Shown: positions 7,468-14,138, numbered from the stretch's first letter. The stretch is 15,345 nucleotides of DNA from an uncultured Clostridia bacterium (GCA_947594095.1 CANQEA010000030.1:1-15345), one strand, 5' to 3'. Numbers and translations are program-made. The notes: generated by a model from the letters alone, not told the origin.

Positions 7468-7885
7468 ATTAACTAATGGAATATATGTAAGTATCAACCA
7501 AGAACCGACTTCTAAAATTGTGCAGGGAATAAAAAATCACGAATTTAGAAACTATATACCTAAAAAGAGTTTTAAGTTCTTATATGTTTATGTAACTGCA
7601 CCACAAAGCCAACTAAAATATGTGATAGAAATTGGAAATATTGTAAAATATCCAGAACAATTGGAAATTGATGGCGATGGAAACCTTGATTTTAATAAAG
7701 GGAAAAAATCAAAATATGCTTATCCAATAATTAAAGTTTATGAACTTACTAATCCAATTTCATTAGCAGAGCTTAAAAATAAGTTTGGATTTGTACCACC
7801 GCAAGCTTTTTCATATGCTGAAACATATAAAGCATTAACAGAACATATAGTAACAGCTGAAAAAGTAGTAATTATAAATCGATAA
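7457..7885 (+). CDS. PUA/ASCH-like domain protein
   Basis: A 142-aa soluble protein that resembles small PUA/ASCH-fold proteins: an early beta strand (GIYVSINQEP), then KIVQGIKNHEFRNYIPKK, matching the I-x-x-G-x-K-x-x-E-x-R pattern of ASCH domains, and several later strands (FLYVYVTAP, YVIEIGNIV, KYAYPIIKVYEL). Such domains bind RNA or nucleosides; one characterised ASCH enzyme, YqfB, deacylates N4-acetylcytidine, which fits a nucleoside theme but does not prove this function. The start was set to ATG 7457, ten bases after AAGGAG at 7441-7446, instead of an in-frame TTG at 7448. It overlaps the truncated frame by 11 bases, is the last gene of the cluster, and is followed within ten bases by a strong terminator. 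Confidence 0.65.
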   Translation: MKDELTNGIYVSINQEPTSKIVQGIKNHEFRNYIPKKSFKFLYVYVTAPQSQLKYVIEIGNIVKYPEQLEIDGDGNLDFNKGKKSKYAYPIIKVYELTNPISLAELKNKFGFVPPQAFSYAETYKALTEHIVTAEKVVIINR

Positions 7886-7891
7886 CACCGT

Positions 7892-7920
7892 AAAAGGCGC
7901 TGACAATGTCGGCGTCTTTT
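7892..7920 (+). terminator. Strong intrinsic terminator ending the cluster
   Basis: A 13-bp stem, AAAAGGCGCTGAC with GTCGGCGTCTTTT, including two G-U pairs, closes a three-base loop and ends in TTTT. It begins seven bases after the stop of the PUA/ASCH-like gene and is far more GC-rich than its surroundings. The A-run on the left arm means it could also terminate the converging - strand ASCH pseudogene. Confidence 0.88.
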
Positions 7921-7929
7921 GTATATGTT

Positions 7930-8278
7930 TTATAATAATTGTATTTTTATTGCAAGTATTCCATATTTTTTTTCTTGTTCAATTGTATAAAAAGTATGAA
8001 CACGTTCTAATTTCTCTTCTAAACTATTTGCAGTTCCACAAAGTCTATAGTCAATATCTTTAATCTGCAAAAGAAGGATATCTTAGTAATGCAAGAACAG
8101 TTACAGAAATTGTATCATCTAAATTATTTAGATTATGAAATATAATAGTATCTCCTAATCTTATATTTTTTCTTTTATCATCATAAAGCCTAAGTTCAAA
8201 TTTTTTTATACCATTTTTGATATTATTGAATGCCTTATCGTTTAACTTCATTTCATGTATCATTGTTATTACCTTCAT
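7930..8278 (-). pseudogene. Frameshifted ASCH-domain protein gene
   Basis: On the - strand an ATG at 8278 (or the better-spaced ATG at 8263, preceded by AAGG) opens an ASCH domain: HEMKLNDKAFNNIKNG, then KKFELRLYDDKRKNIRLGDT and a strand ending LLRYPSF. The frame then stops at a TAA (8060-8062). Shifted by one base, the frame continues from about 8065 through IDYRLCGTANSLEEKLERVH and FYTIEQEKKYGILAIKIQLL to a stop at 7930-7932. That second part matches the usual ASCH C-terminus (YS-x-E-x-E-x-KYG-x-x-x-I-x-I), and the joined length of about 115 aa is normal for the family. It is therefore one gene broken by a single-base shift, unless the shift is a sequencing error. No slippery heptamer suggests programmed frameshifting. 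It faces the preceding cluster and shares its terminator region. Confidence 0.8.
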
Positions 8279-8372
8279 GTAATAAGTATAACATTATAAA
8301 AAAGTTTTTTCCACAAATTTGATGAAGATTTTTAAATAAAATTTAACAAATTTTAGAAAATTAACAAATTTT

Positions 8373-8392
8373 TGGCACAATTTTGGCACAAT
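8373..8392 (+). repeat. Left copy of 20-bp direct repeat
   Basis: TGGCACAATTTTGGCACAAT, itself two TGGCACAAT units spaced 12 bases apart. An identical copy lies at 11277-11296, the two bounding the AbiE island. From memory, such TGGCACAA tandem units occur near the 3' ends and attachment sites of Firmicute phage-type integrase genes; no integrase is present here, so an attachment-site origin is inferred. Confidence 0.75.
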
Positions 8393-8451
8393 TAAATCAA
8401 TAAAGAACAATAAAAAACCATAAAGAATAATGAATAAATAAAAAAATGTAA

Positions 8452-8488
8452 ACCATATTTTAGGTATCCTTTTTTCCTAAGATATGGT
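8452..8488. other. 13-bp hairpin, possible terminator
   Basis: ACCATATTTTAGG pairs with CCTAAGATATGGT with one G-U pair around an 11-base loop (8465-8475). On the + strand it is followed by CTTAATTTTT, a modest T-rich tail. It could be a terminator left from a lost gene or part of an element end; there is no gene directly upstream on the + strand for it to serve. Confidence 0.5.
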
Positions 8489-8670
8489 CTTAATTTTTGC
8501 AATAAGGAAACACTATAAAATTTTATACAATAATTATTTGTACTAAATAAGGGATAGAGTAGGAATAAATATAATTAACATAAAAAATAATAATACAAAA
8601 ATGAAAAAATTATGAATAAAAAATTTTAGACATTTTATAATATATAATGAATTAAAAAAAAATAAATTAA

Positions 8671-8701
8671 TTGTCGGAAAAAAATTGACTTTATCCGACA
8701 A
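8671..8701. promoter_or_regulatory. Inverted-repeat operator of abiEi
   Basis: TTGTCGGA (8671-8678) and TCCGACAA (8694-8701) are perfect inverted half-sites with centres 23 bp apart, about two helical turns. Both extend as TTGTCGGA-W-AAA when read inward. They bracket the -35 box and occupy the spacer of the AbiE promoter. AbiEi-type antitoxins are known to bind inverted repeats in their own promoter and repress it, so this is probably the autoregulatory operator. Confidence 0.72.
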
Positions 8702-8713
8702 ATAGGTTAAAAT
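8685..8713 (+). promoter_or_regulatory. Sigma-A promoter of the AbiE operon
   Basis: TTGACT (8685-8690) and TAAAAT (8708-8713) are separated by the ideal 17 bases. The predicted transcription start is near 8720, only about 13 bases before the preferred abiEi ATG at 8733, giving a very short leader. The inverted-repeat operator overlaps both the -35 box region and the spacer. Confidence 0.78.
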
Positions 8714-8732
8714 ATTAATGGGGGAATTTATT

Positions 8733-9275
8733 ATGATTTACACATATCAAGAGTTAAAAAATAAATATAATACAAGCTATAGTATCAAAAAAGCGATTGA
8801 AAAAGAAGAAATATATAAAATAGAAAAAGGATTATACTCAAATAAAAAATATGTTAATCCAATAGCTTTATATTCTAAAAAGTATCCTAAAGCAATAGTT
8901 ACAATGGATTCAGCATTTTATTTTTATGATATGACAGATGTCATACCACAAAAAATATATTTAGCAACAGATAGCCATTCTAGAAAAATAAGAAATGACA
9001 ATATTGTTCAATTATTTGTAGATGGTAAAATATTGAACGAAGGAAAAATTAAAGAAAAAATAGATGATGAATATATAAATATATATGATAAAGAAAGATT
9101 ATTAGTAGAACTAATTAGAAAAAGAAATCAAATTTCATTTGATTATTATAAAGAATTAATTTCAAATTATCGAGAATGCAGTGATAAATTAGATATGTAT
9201 AAAATAGAAAAATATATATCATTATATAAAAATGAATCTAATTTATCAGATGCTTTATTAAGAGAGGTGTTTTAA
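8733..9275 (+). CDS. abiEi: AbiEi-family antitoxin and autorepressor
   Basis: A 180-aa antitoxin of a type IV AbiE toxin-antitoxin system. The N-terminus (YTYQELKNKYNTSYSIKKAI, then YKIEKGLYSNKK) is the winged-helix region typical of AbiEi, followed by the family's central part (AIVTMDSAFYFYDMTDVIPQ, then KIYLATDSHSRK), which is well recognisable. It is expected to repress its own promoter and to counteract the toxin without stably binding it. The start was moved from ATG 8718 to ATG 8733: 8718 would lie at or before the predicted transcription start, while GGGGG at 8720-8724 is well spaced for 8733. Its stop overlaps the toxin start by one base (TAATG), the standard coupled arrangement. Confidence 0.87.
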   Translation: MIYTYQELKNKYNTSYSIKKAIEKEEIYKIEKGLYSNKKYVNPIALYSKKYPKAIVTMDSAFYFYDMTDVIPQKIYLATDSHSRKIRNDNIVQLFVDGKILNEGKIKEKIDDEYINIYDKERLLVELIRKRNQISFDYYKELISNYRECSDKLDMYKIEKYISLYKNESNLSDALLREVF

Positions 9276-10087
9276 TGAACATAGAGGAATTAGTACACAA
9301 TTATTTAAAATCAGGTTATGGAATAATAGATGCTGAAAGCAAAATATGTCAAGATATTATACTTTTAAAAATTGCAAATTCTAAATTTTCAAAAAATATA
9401 ACAATTAAAGGTGGAGTTGTAATACATAGTATTTCAAATGATTTGCGTAGAGCAACTCGTGATTTAGACTTGGATTTTATCAAATATTCATTAGAAGATA
9501 GTTCAATAAAAAGATTTATAGAAGAGCTAAGCAATATAAATGATGGAATAAAAATGGTTATAGTTGGAGAAATAAAAGACTTACATCATCAAGATTATGA
9601 TGGCAAAAGAGTTAATATAGAACTTTATGATGAATATGGTAATAAATTAAAAACAAAATTGGATATAGGAGTACATAAACATTTTGACATTGAGCAAGAT
9701 GAATATTGCTTTGATTTAGCAGTGATAAATAGAAATGCAAACTTATTAATAAATTCAAAAGAGCAAATTTTTGTTGAGAAAATAAAATCTTTATTAAAGC
9801 TTGGTTTTAGATCAACAAGATATAAAGATTTATTTGATTTTTATTATTTAATAAATGAAACAAAATTGAATAAGAAAAAATTAATAAATTGTTTTGATTT
9901 ACTTGTTTTTAAAGATGAAACAATGAAAGAAAAAAATATAAAAGATATAGTAAATAGATTGCATAAGACTTTTAATTCAAAAGCTTATCGTAGTAATTTA
10001 AGTAACCCAAAGAATAATTGGTTAGATATAACAGTAGATGATGCTATACTAAGTGTTTTAAAATACATAAAAGAATTAGGAGAATAA
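9275..10087 (+). CDS. abiEii: AbiEii nucleotidyltransferase-like toxin
   Basis: A 270-aa toxin of the AbiEii/AbiGii family, DNA polymerase beta-like nucleotidyltransferases; studied members modify tRNA ends or block growth during phage infection. Family motifs are intact: ITIKGGVVIHSIS (Gly46-Gly47) leading into RATRDLDLDF (Asp63, Asp65, Asp67) for metal and nucleotide binding, EKIKSLLKLG (Glu168, Lys169) and RYKDLFDFYYL (Lys184, Asp185, Asp188). Length is within the usual 250-310 range. It begins at an ATG overlapping the antitoxin stop by one base, behind AGAGGTG. Nothing suggests decay. The phosphoesterase gene begins three bases after its stop, so it appears to be in the same transcript. 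Confidence 0.88.
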   Translation: MNIEELVHNYLKSGYGIIDAESKICQDIILLKIANSKFSKNITIKGGVVIHSISNDLRRATRDLDLDFIKYSLEDSSIKRFIEELSNINDGIKMVIVGEIKDLHHQDYDGKRVNIELYDEYGNKLKTKLDIGVHKHFDIEQDEYCFDLAVINRNANLLINSKEQIFVEKIKSLLKLGFRSTRYKDLFDFYYLINETKLNKKKLINCFDLLVFKDETMKEKNIKDIVNRLHKTFNSKAYRSNLSNPKNNWLDITVDDAILSVLKYIKELGE

Positions 10088-10090
10088 GAT

Positions 10091-10588
10091 ATGATATATT
10101 TTATAGCTGATACACATTTTAATCATGCAAATATAATTAAATATTGTAATAGACAATTTAAAAATACTCATGAAATGAATGAATATATAATTCAAAAGTG
10201 GAATTCAGTTGTTAAAAAAGATGATACAGTATATCATTTAGGTGATGTTGGATTTGGGTCATTACAAGAAGTAAAGAATTTGGTCGAAAGATTAAATGGA
10301 ACAAAGATACTACTCAGAGGAAATCATGATTTTAAAATTGGGGTAAATGTATGGAAAGAAATAGGATTTTCAGAAGTATATAAAAAGAAGATTATTTTAG
10401 ATAATTTATTATTAACACATGCTCCAACAGAAGAAGTAGGAGAAAATCAAATTAATATTTTTGGACATATACATGATAAGCCTTTAGATGAGAGATTTGA
10501 CAAGAAAAATCATATATGTGTATCTTGTGATGTAGTAGATTATACACCAGTGAGTATGAATGCTCTTGAACGATTGAAACAAAAATAA
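10091..10588 (+). CDS. Calcineurin-like metallophosphoesterase
   Basis: A 165-aa binuclear-metal phosphoesterase with every core motif: FIADTHFNH (Asp7, His9), HLGDVGFG (Asp52), LLRGNHD (Asn78, His79), LLTHAP (His110) and FGHIHDK (His126, His128). It belongs to the small group of phosphohydrolases common in phages and mobile DNA, whose natural substrates (phosphodiesters, nucleotides or nucleic-acid ends) are mostly unknown. It starts three bases after the toxin gene, with AGGAG at 10078-10082 inside the end of the toxin gene, so it should be expressed from the AbiE promoter. A third gene is not part of the classical AbiE pair. It may be an accessory, perhaps removing a modification made by the toxin or acting on phage nucleic acid; that is speculation from position only. 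Confidence 0.85.
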   Translation: MIYFIADTHFNHANIIKYCNRQFKNTHEMNEYIIQKWNSVVKKDDTVYHLGDVGFGSLQEVKNLVERLNGTKILLRGNHDFKIGVNVWKEIGFSEVYKKKIILDNLLLTHAPTEEVGENQINIFGHIHDKPLDERFDKKNHICVSCDVVDYTPVSMNALERLKQK

Positions 10589-10664
10589 AAAATTCTAAAA
10601 GCTATATAGAAAAGTTGGATGATTTATAATTCATAAAAATAAATATAGAAAAAATTATATTATA

Positions 10665-10687
10665 GATATGAATTAAAAGTTCATATC
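10665..10687. other. Perfect 8-bp inverted repeat, possible operator
   Basis: GATATGAA and TTCATATC flank a seven-base spacer (10673-10679) in the 149-base gap before the 115-aa gene. No T-run follows, so a terminator is unlikely; an operator for the downstream gene or an mRNA hairpin is more plausible. No convincing sigma-A promoter was found beside it. Confidence 0.45.
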
Positions 10688-10737
10688 GTTAAAATTCAAA
10701 AAATATTGAGTATATTAAAATTATTTGGAGAGATAAA

Positions 10738-11085
10738 ATGAAACCATATATAGGAGATGTAACTTATAATATGCGATACAAACAATTTTCAAAAATTCTT
10801 TCACAAAAAATACAACAAGCAAAAGGGTGTAAAGGTTATAAAGAATTTGTAGAAGATGTAGCATTGCTAAGAAAAACTAGAGTAAATTGTGGGAAACCAT
10901 CAATACTTGCTGATTACTGGATGCGAAGAATTTGCAATATGAGTAAATCTAAAATCACAAAGTATGTTAATAATTATAAAAAAGGAATGTTAGATCCATA
11001 TCAATATGAACCAAAAGAAAGAAATATTGCAAATGAAAATGGTTTTATGAGTGAAGATGAGGATGATTTTATTGGGGGAATATAA
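10738..11085 (+). CDS. Hypothetical 115-aa protein
   Basis: Not recognised. The product is soluble, basic in its first two thirds (many Lys/Arg, for example KILSQKIQQAKGCKGYKEF and MRRICNMSKSKITKYVNNYKKG) and acidic at the end (SEDEDDFIGG). The middle region looks helical and could contact nucleic acid, and the acidic tail is reminiscent of small phage or plasmid proteins, but no domain can be named. The start ATG 10738 is supported by GGAGAG about six bases upstream. It is separated from the phosphoesterase gene by 149 bases with a perfect inverted repeat, so it is probably transcribed on its own. It is the last gene before the yebC remnant and the right 20-bp repeat. Confidence 0.6.
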   Translation: MKPYIGDVTYNMRYKQFSKILSQKIQQAKGCKGYKEFVEDVALLRKTRVNCGKPSILADYWMRRICNMSKSKITKYVNNYKKGMLDPYQYEPKERNIANENGFMSEDEDDFIGGI

Positions 11086-11095
11086 GATACAAATA

Positions 11096-11125
11096 ATGTA
11101 AGGAGTGGCTAAATGGCATAATATT
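11096..11125 (+). repeat. Remnant duplicate of the yebC 5' end
   Basis: Thirty bases match the first 30 bases of yebC at 24 positions without gaps, and the last 15 (AAATGGCATAATATT) are identical to 11431-11445. Read in the yebC frame it gives M-stop-G-V-A-K-W-H-N-I, against [10 protein letters not shown]. The spacing to the real gene is exactly 320 bases. It looks like an attachment-site or displaced gene-start remnant from insertion at yebC. Confidence 0.7.
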
Positions 11126-11221
11126 AAATAAAAGTTACAAAAAATAATTGTATGAAGAATAAAAAATAAAAATCCGTAAAAAAGGCTACACAAAAATAAA
11201 AAAATATGTTATTATATAAAA

Positions 11222-11240
11222 GTACAAATTATATTTGTAC
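11222..11240. promoter_or_regulatory. Perfect 19-bp dyad, possible binding site
   Basis: GTACAAATTATATTTGTAC consists of 8-bp arms around TAT. Its perfection and position between the yebC remnant and the 20-bp repeat suggest a protein-binding site (a recombinase arm or core site, or a repressor operator). AT-rich sequence makes partial dyads common, but a perfect one with GTAC ends is less so. Confidence 0.4.
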
Positions 11241-11276
11241 AACTATAAATTGTTTAATAAAAATTTTAAAAAATTC

Positions 11277-11296
11277 TGGCACAATTTTGGCACAAT
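11277..11296 (+). repeat. Right copy of 20-bp direct repeat
   Basis: Identical to 8373-8392, in the same orientation, 2,904 bases away. The flanks differ immediately outside the 20 bases (TC before and CC after, against TT and TA at the left copy). The enclosed segment contains the AbiE pair, the phosphoesterase, the 115-aa gene and the yebC remnant. Confidence 0.75.
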
Positions 11297-11415
11297 CCAA
11301 AAAAATGCGAACCCGCAAACCCAGTAATATCAACAAAACAAATTTTAGGTAAAAATATTATATAAAAAGCCAGAAAGTAGCTTAAATACTAGAAAAAATA
11401 AAGGAGGAATTAATC

Positions 11416-12135
11416 ATGTCAGGACATTCAAAATGGCATAATATTCAAGCAAAAAAAGGAAAGGCAGATGCTGCAAGAGGTAAAGTATTTACAAAACTCG
11501 GAAGAGAATTATTAATTGCAGTTAAAGAAGGAGGACCAGATCCAGCAGGAAATTCAAAACTAAAAAATGTAATTGCAAAATGTAAAGCTGCAAACATGCC
11601 AAATGACACAATAAATAATGCGATTAAAAAAGCATCAAGCAGTAATGAAAATTATGAAGAAATTACATATGAAGGATATGGACCAAATGGAGTAGCAGTT
11701 ATTGTAGAAGCTGCAACAGATAATAAAAACAGAACAGCAGCTGATGTAAGACATGCTTTTGATAAATCAGGAGGAAACCTAGGAACAAGTGGATGTGTAT
11801 CATACATGTTTAATAAAAAAGGTATAATTGTAATTGAAAAAGCATCTACTAGTATGGATGAAGAAGAATTAATGTTACTTGCAATAGACAGTGGAGCAGA
11901 AGATTTTGAAAGCTCTGAAGAAATATATGAAATAACAACAGATCCATCTGATTTTACAAGTGTACGTGAAAAATTAGAAGAACAAGGCCTAGAATTCTTA
12001 GAGGCTGAAGTTCAAATGGTGCCAACAACAACAGTATCATTAGACGAAAAAGGTGTAGAAAAAATGGAAAGACTAATTGAAAGACTAGAAGATTTAGATG
12101 ATGTTGCAAATATTTATCACAACTGGGAAGAATAA
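11416..12135 (+). CDS. yebC: YebC/PmpR-family translation or regulatory factor
   Basis: A 239-aa protein of normal length for the YebC/TACO1 family. The N-terminal signature [10 protein letters not shown] followed by [19 protein letters not shown] is intact, as are the later family blocks [47 protein letters not shown] and [11 protein letters not shown]. Older work names the family as DNA-binding regulators; newer work links it to relief of ribosome stalling at proline-rich stretches, so its exact role here is open. The start has an ideal AAAGGAGG nine bases upstream. The next gene begins 18 bases after its stop, suggesting cotranscription. Its first 30 bases have a decayed duplicate 320 bp upstream, marking this gene start as a probable insertion site. 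Confidence 0.95.
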   Translation: MSGHSKWHNIQAKKGKADAARGKVFTKLGRELLIAVKEGGPDPAGNSKLKNVIAKCKAANMPNDTINNAIKKASSSNENYEEITYEGYGPNGVAVIVEAATDNKNRTAADVRHAFDKSGGNLGTSGCVSYMFNKKGIIVIEKASTSMDEEELMLLAIDSGAEDFESSEEIYEITTDPSDFTSVREKLEEQGLEFLEAEVQMVPTTTVSLDEKGVEKMERLIERLEDLDDVANIYHNWEE

Positions 12136-12153
12136 TATTAGGGGGATAAAAAG

Positions 12154-14028
12154 ATGAATCAAAAGAAAAAGAAAATCATAATAATATCTTCAGGCATAGC
12201 AGTTGTCTGTGTAATATTAATTATATTACTTATACTTGTATTTACAGGGACTTTTAAATCAAATAAAGATAAATTCTTCCAATATGCAGGAAAGTTAATG
12301 AACTTTGAGGATGGGTTTATAGAAAGTAGTATTTCAAATTATTTTAATAAGTTACAAGAAAAACCATATAATACAAATGGTACATTTAATGTAAATGTTG
12401 AAGAAGGATCATCTGAAAATACAGACGATTTAAATAATGCTAGTATAACTTTTTCTGGAAAAGTTGATACACCAAATAACAAGGCAGAACAATCAATTAG
12501 TTTAAATTATTCAGAAGATGTAAGTTTTCCATTTATGTATAGACAAATAGGAAATATAATTGCTTTACAAACTGATTCGGTAAGTAAAAGATTTGTTGGT
12601 ATAGATACTGAAAATTTAGATGAATTAACAGATAAATTACAAGAAAGTGATATATCGATGCCAACATCATATGAATTTTCTTTGAATAATTTAGATACAA
12701 GTGAATTTGATTTATCTGAAGAAGAACTATTAAGATTGCAACACATATATATAGAACCTATTATAAATTCTTTTGAAAATGATAAATTTGAAACAGTAAA
12801 AGAAAATAATATGGAAGGTTATAAGGTAAGATTATCTGGTGAGGACCTTAAAAATATATCAATAATTTTTTTACAAAGTTTAAAAGATGATCAACAAACT
12901 TTAGACAAGTTAAATGATACTATTTTTTCAGCAAATAAATTAACACAAAGTACCATTGAACAATTAATACAACAAACACAAAATGAAACTGTAGATGAAA
13001 GTTTTTATGTTGAAATAGCTGTATATGGTTCTAAAGGAAACTTAAATAAACTCCAAATTCAAAATAATAGTTTTAAATTAGAATTACAAAAAAATCTAAA
13101 TGGAAATGGAGTTCAATATAACATTACATTTACTGGTTTAGACAACGGAAATGAAGTAGCAAAATTTTTTGTAAATGCATCATATACTGGAATCCAAATG
13201 GCAGAAAATGTAACAGAAAATTATGAAATAGGTATGGAATTACCAGTTTATGGTGGATTAACTAAATCATTAAGAGAAACAGAAGAAATTGATGATACAT
13301 TTGAAGAAGATGAATTAGATATAGATAGTGAAGAAGATTCTTCTGTAGAACCAAAGAAATTAGAAGAATCAACTCAAGCAAACACTGAAGATTCACAAAA
13401 AATAAAATTTGTTTATAATTTCGTGAATGAAGTTGAATTTGTAGATAGTGTTGAGATAGAAGACTTAACTGAAGGGGAAAATTGTTTAATACTTAATAAT
13501 TATAGTGCAAATTCTGTAACTAAATTTCTTCAATCAGTAGTGGAAAGAGTTTCTAAAGTAAACGGAGAAAAACTTATTGAGTCAGGAATAGATCCAAATC
13601 AATTTATTTATATGTTTCCAGGTACAGCTCTATTGTATTCAAATGGTTTAAACTCTCAAGCTAATAATACAGTCTCAGGGGTATCAAGTTCAATGTCAGA
13701 GGAAGCAATATCTGCATTTAATACTAGATTTGAAATGTATGAAGGTTCAAACATAAAAGGACCAACTGTCAAAGGGTTATTATCAACTATACAGTCAAAC
13801 AATAGTTTAGACAGTTCGTATAAAATTGAGGAAATAAATTTTAAAGGTGAAGAATTTGAAGCAAATGAGCAAAATATTGCAACAATAAAAGATGAAATTC
13901 AAACATCAACAGTTTTTAAAGTTGAATTCGAAAAAAATGAACAAGGAATTATTTATAGAGTAGTAATTAATGAAAAAGATGGTGGAGAAGATGCTTCAGG
14001 AGTAACAACAGAAAATACAACTAACTAA
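12154..14028 (+). CDS. Membrane-anchored 624-aa protein of unknown function
   Basis: Not recognised as a named family. Residues 1-6 are basic (MNQKKKK...), residues 8-32 form one hydrophobic segment (IIIISSGIAVVCVILIILLI and onward), and the remaining roughly 590 residues are hydrophilic, so it should be a single-pass protein with an external domain; a cleaved lipoprotein is unlikely because no lipobox cysteine is present. The external part alternates short beta-like strands and Asn/Ser-rich stretches and has a strongly acidic linker near residues 380-415 (EEIDDTFEEDELDIDSEEDS), which probably separates two domains. The two halves may be related, but I could not confirm a repeat. It follows yebC by 18 bases with GGGGG as ribosome binding site and is closed by the terminator at 14080-14116. 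Its place before the spoIIIA genes does not prove a sporulation role. Confidence 0.7.
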   Translation: MNQKKKKIIIISSGIAVVCVILIILLILVFTGTFKSNKDKFFQYAGKLMNFEDGFIESSISNYFNKLQEKPYNTNGTFNVNVEEGSSENTDDLNNASITFSGKVDTPNNKAEQSISLNYSEDVSFPFMYRQIGNIIALQTDSVSKRFVGIDTENLDELTDKLQESDISMPTSYEFSLNNLDTSEFDLSEEELLRLQHIYIEPIINSFENDKFETVKENNMEGYKVRLSGEDLKNISIIFLQSLKDDQQTLDKLNDTIFSANKLTQSTIEQLIQQTQNETVDESFYVEIAVYGSKGNLNKLQIQNNSFKLELQKNLNGNGVQYNITFTGLDNGNEVAKFFVNASYTGIQMAENVTENYEIGMELPVYGGLTKSLRETEEIDDTFEEDELDIDSEEDSSVEPKKLEESTQANTEDSQKIKFVYNFVNEVEFVDSVEIEDLTEGENCLILNNYSANSVTKFLQSVVERVSKVNGEKLIESGIDPNQFIYMFPGTALLYSNGLNSQANNTVSGVSSSMSEEAISAFNTRFEMYEGSNIKGPTVKGLLSTIQSNNSLDSSYKIEEINFKGEEFEANEQNIATIKDEIQTSTVFKVEFEKNEQGIIYRVVINEKDGGEDASGVTTENTTN

Positions 14029-14079
14029 AATAGTAATTAACTATTATACTAATTATAAAAGTTCTAATATAAAAAATAT

Positions 14080-14116
14080 AGCATATAATATTTTAATAAT
14101 ATTATATGCTCTTTTT
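14080..14116 (+). terminator. Intrinsic terminator before spoIIIAA
   Basis: AGCATATAATATT (14080-14092) pairs perfectly with AATATTATATGCT (14098-14110) around a five-base loop, followed by CTTTTTT. It should end the yebC transcript. CATATAAT in the left arm also resembles the -10 of sporulation sigma-E promoters (CATACAAT), but a matching -35 was not clear. A second small inverted repeat (AATAGT...ACTATT) lies at 14029-14045. Confidence 0.8.
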
Positions 14117-14138
14117 TATTCTAGAGGAGGAAAAAATA

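Larger units (their letters stand above)
8279..8670. other. Non-coding AT-rich spacer with repeat and hairpin
   Basis: I see no gene in this stretch. It holds the left copy of the 20-bp repeat (8373-8392) and a 13-bp hairpin (8452-8488), both listed separately. On the - strand a TATAAT around 8291-8296 could be part of a promoter for the ASCH pseudogene, but no well-spaced -35 box was found. The rest is A-rich sequence without further structure. Confidence 0.5.
11086..11415. other. Non-coding junction between island and yebC
   Basis: No gene is supported in these 330 bases. They hold a decayed copy of the yebC 5' end (11096-11125), a perfect 19-bp dyad (11222-11240), the right copy of the 20-bp repeat (11277-11296), and a small GC-richer patch with a TGCG-AACC-CGCA mini-hairpin (11306-11317). 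The yebC promoter must lie here; a TATTAT near 11357 is a possible -10 but lacks a good -35. AAAGGAGG before 11416 is the yebC ribosome binding site. Confidence 0.55.

Noticed and set aside
8718..8732. ATG 8718 as abiEi start
   Set aside because: It falls at or before the transcription start predicted from the -10 box; GGGGG at 8720-8724 serves ATG 8733.
14106..14138. ATG 14106 as spoIIIAA start
   Set aside because: It sits in the right arm of the terminator stem and lacks a ribosome binding site; TTG 14139 has AGGAGG at good spacing.
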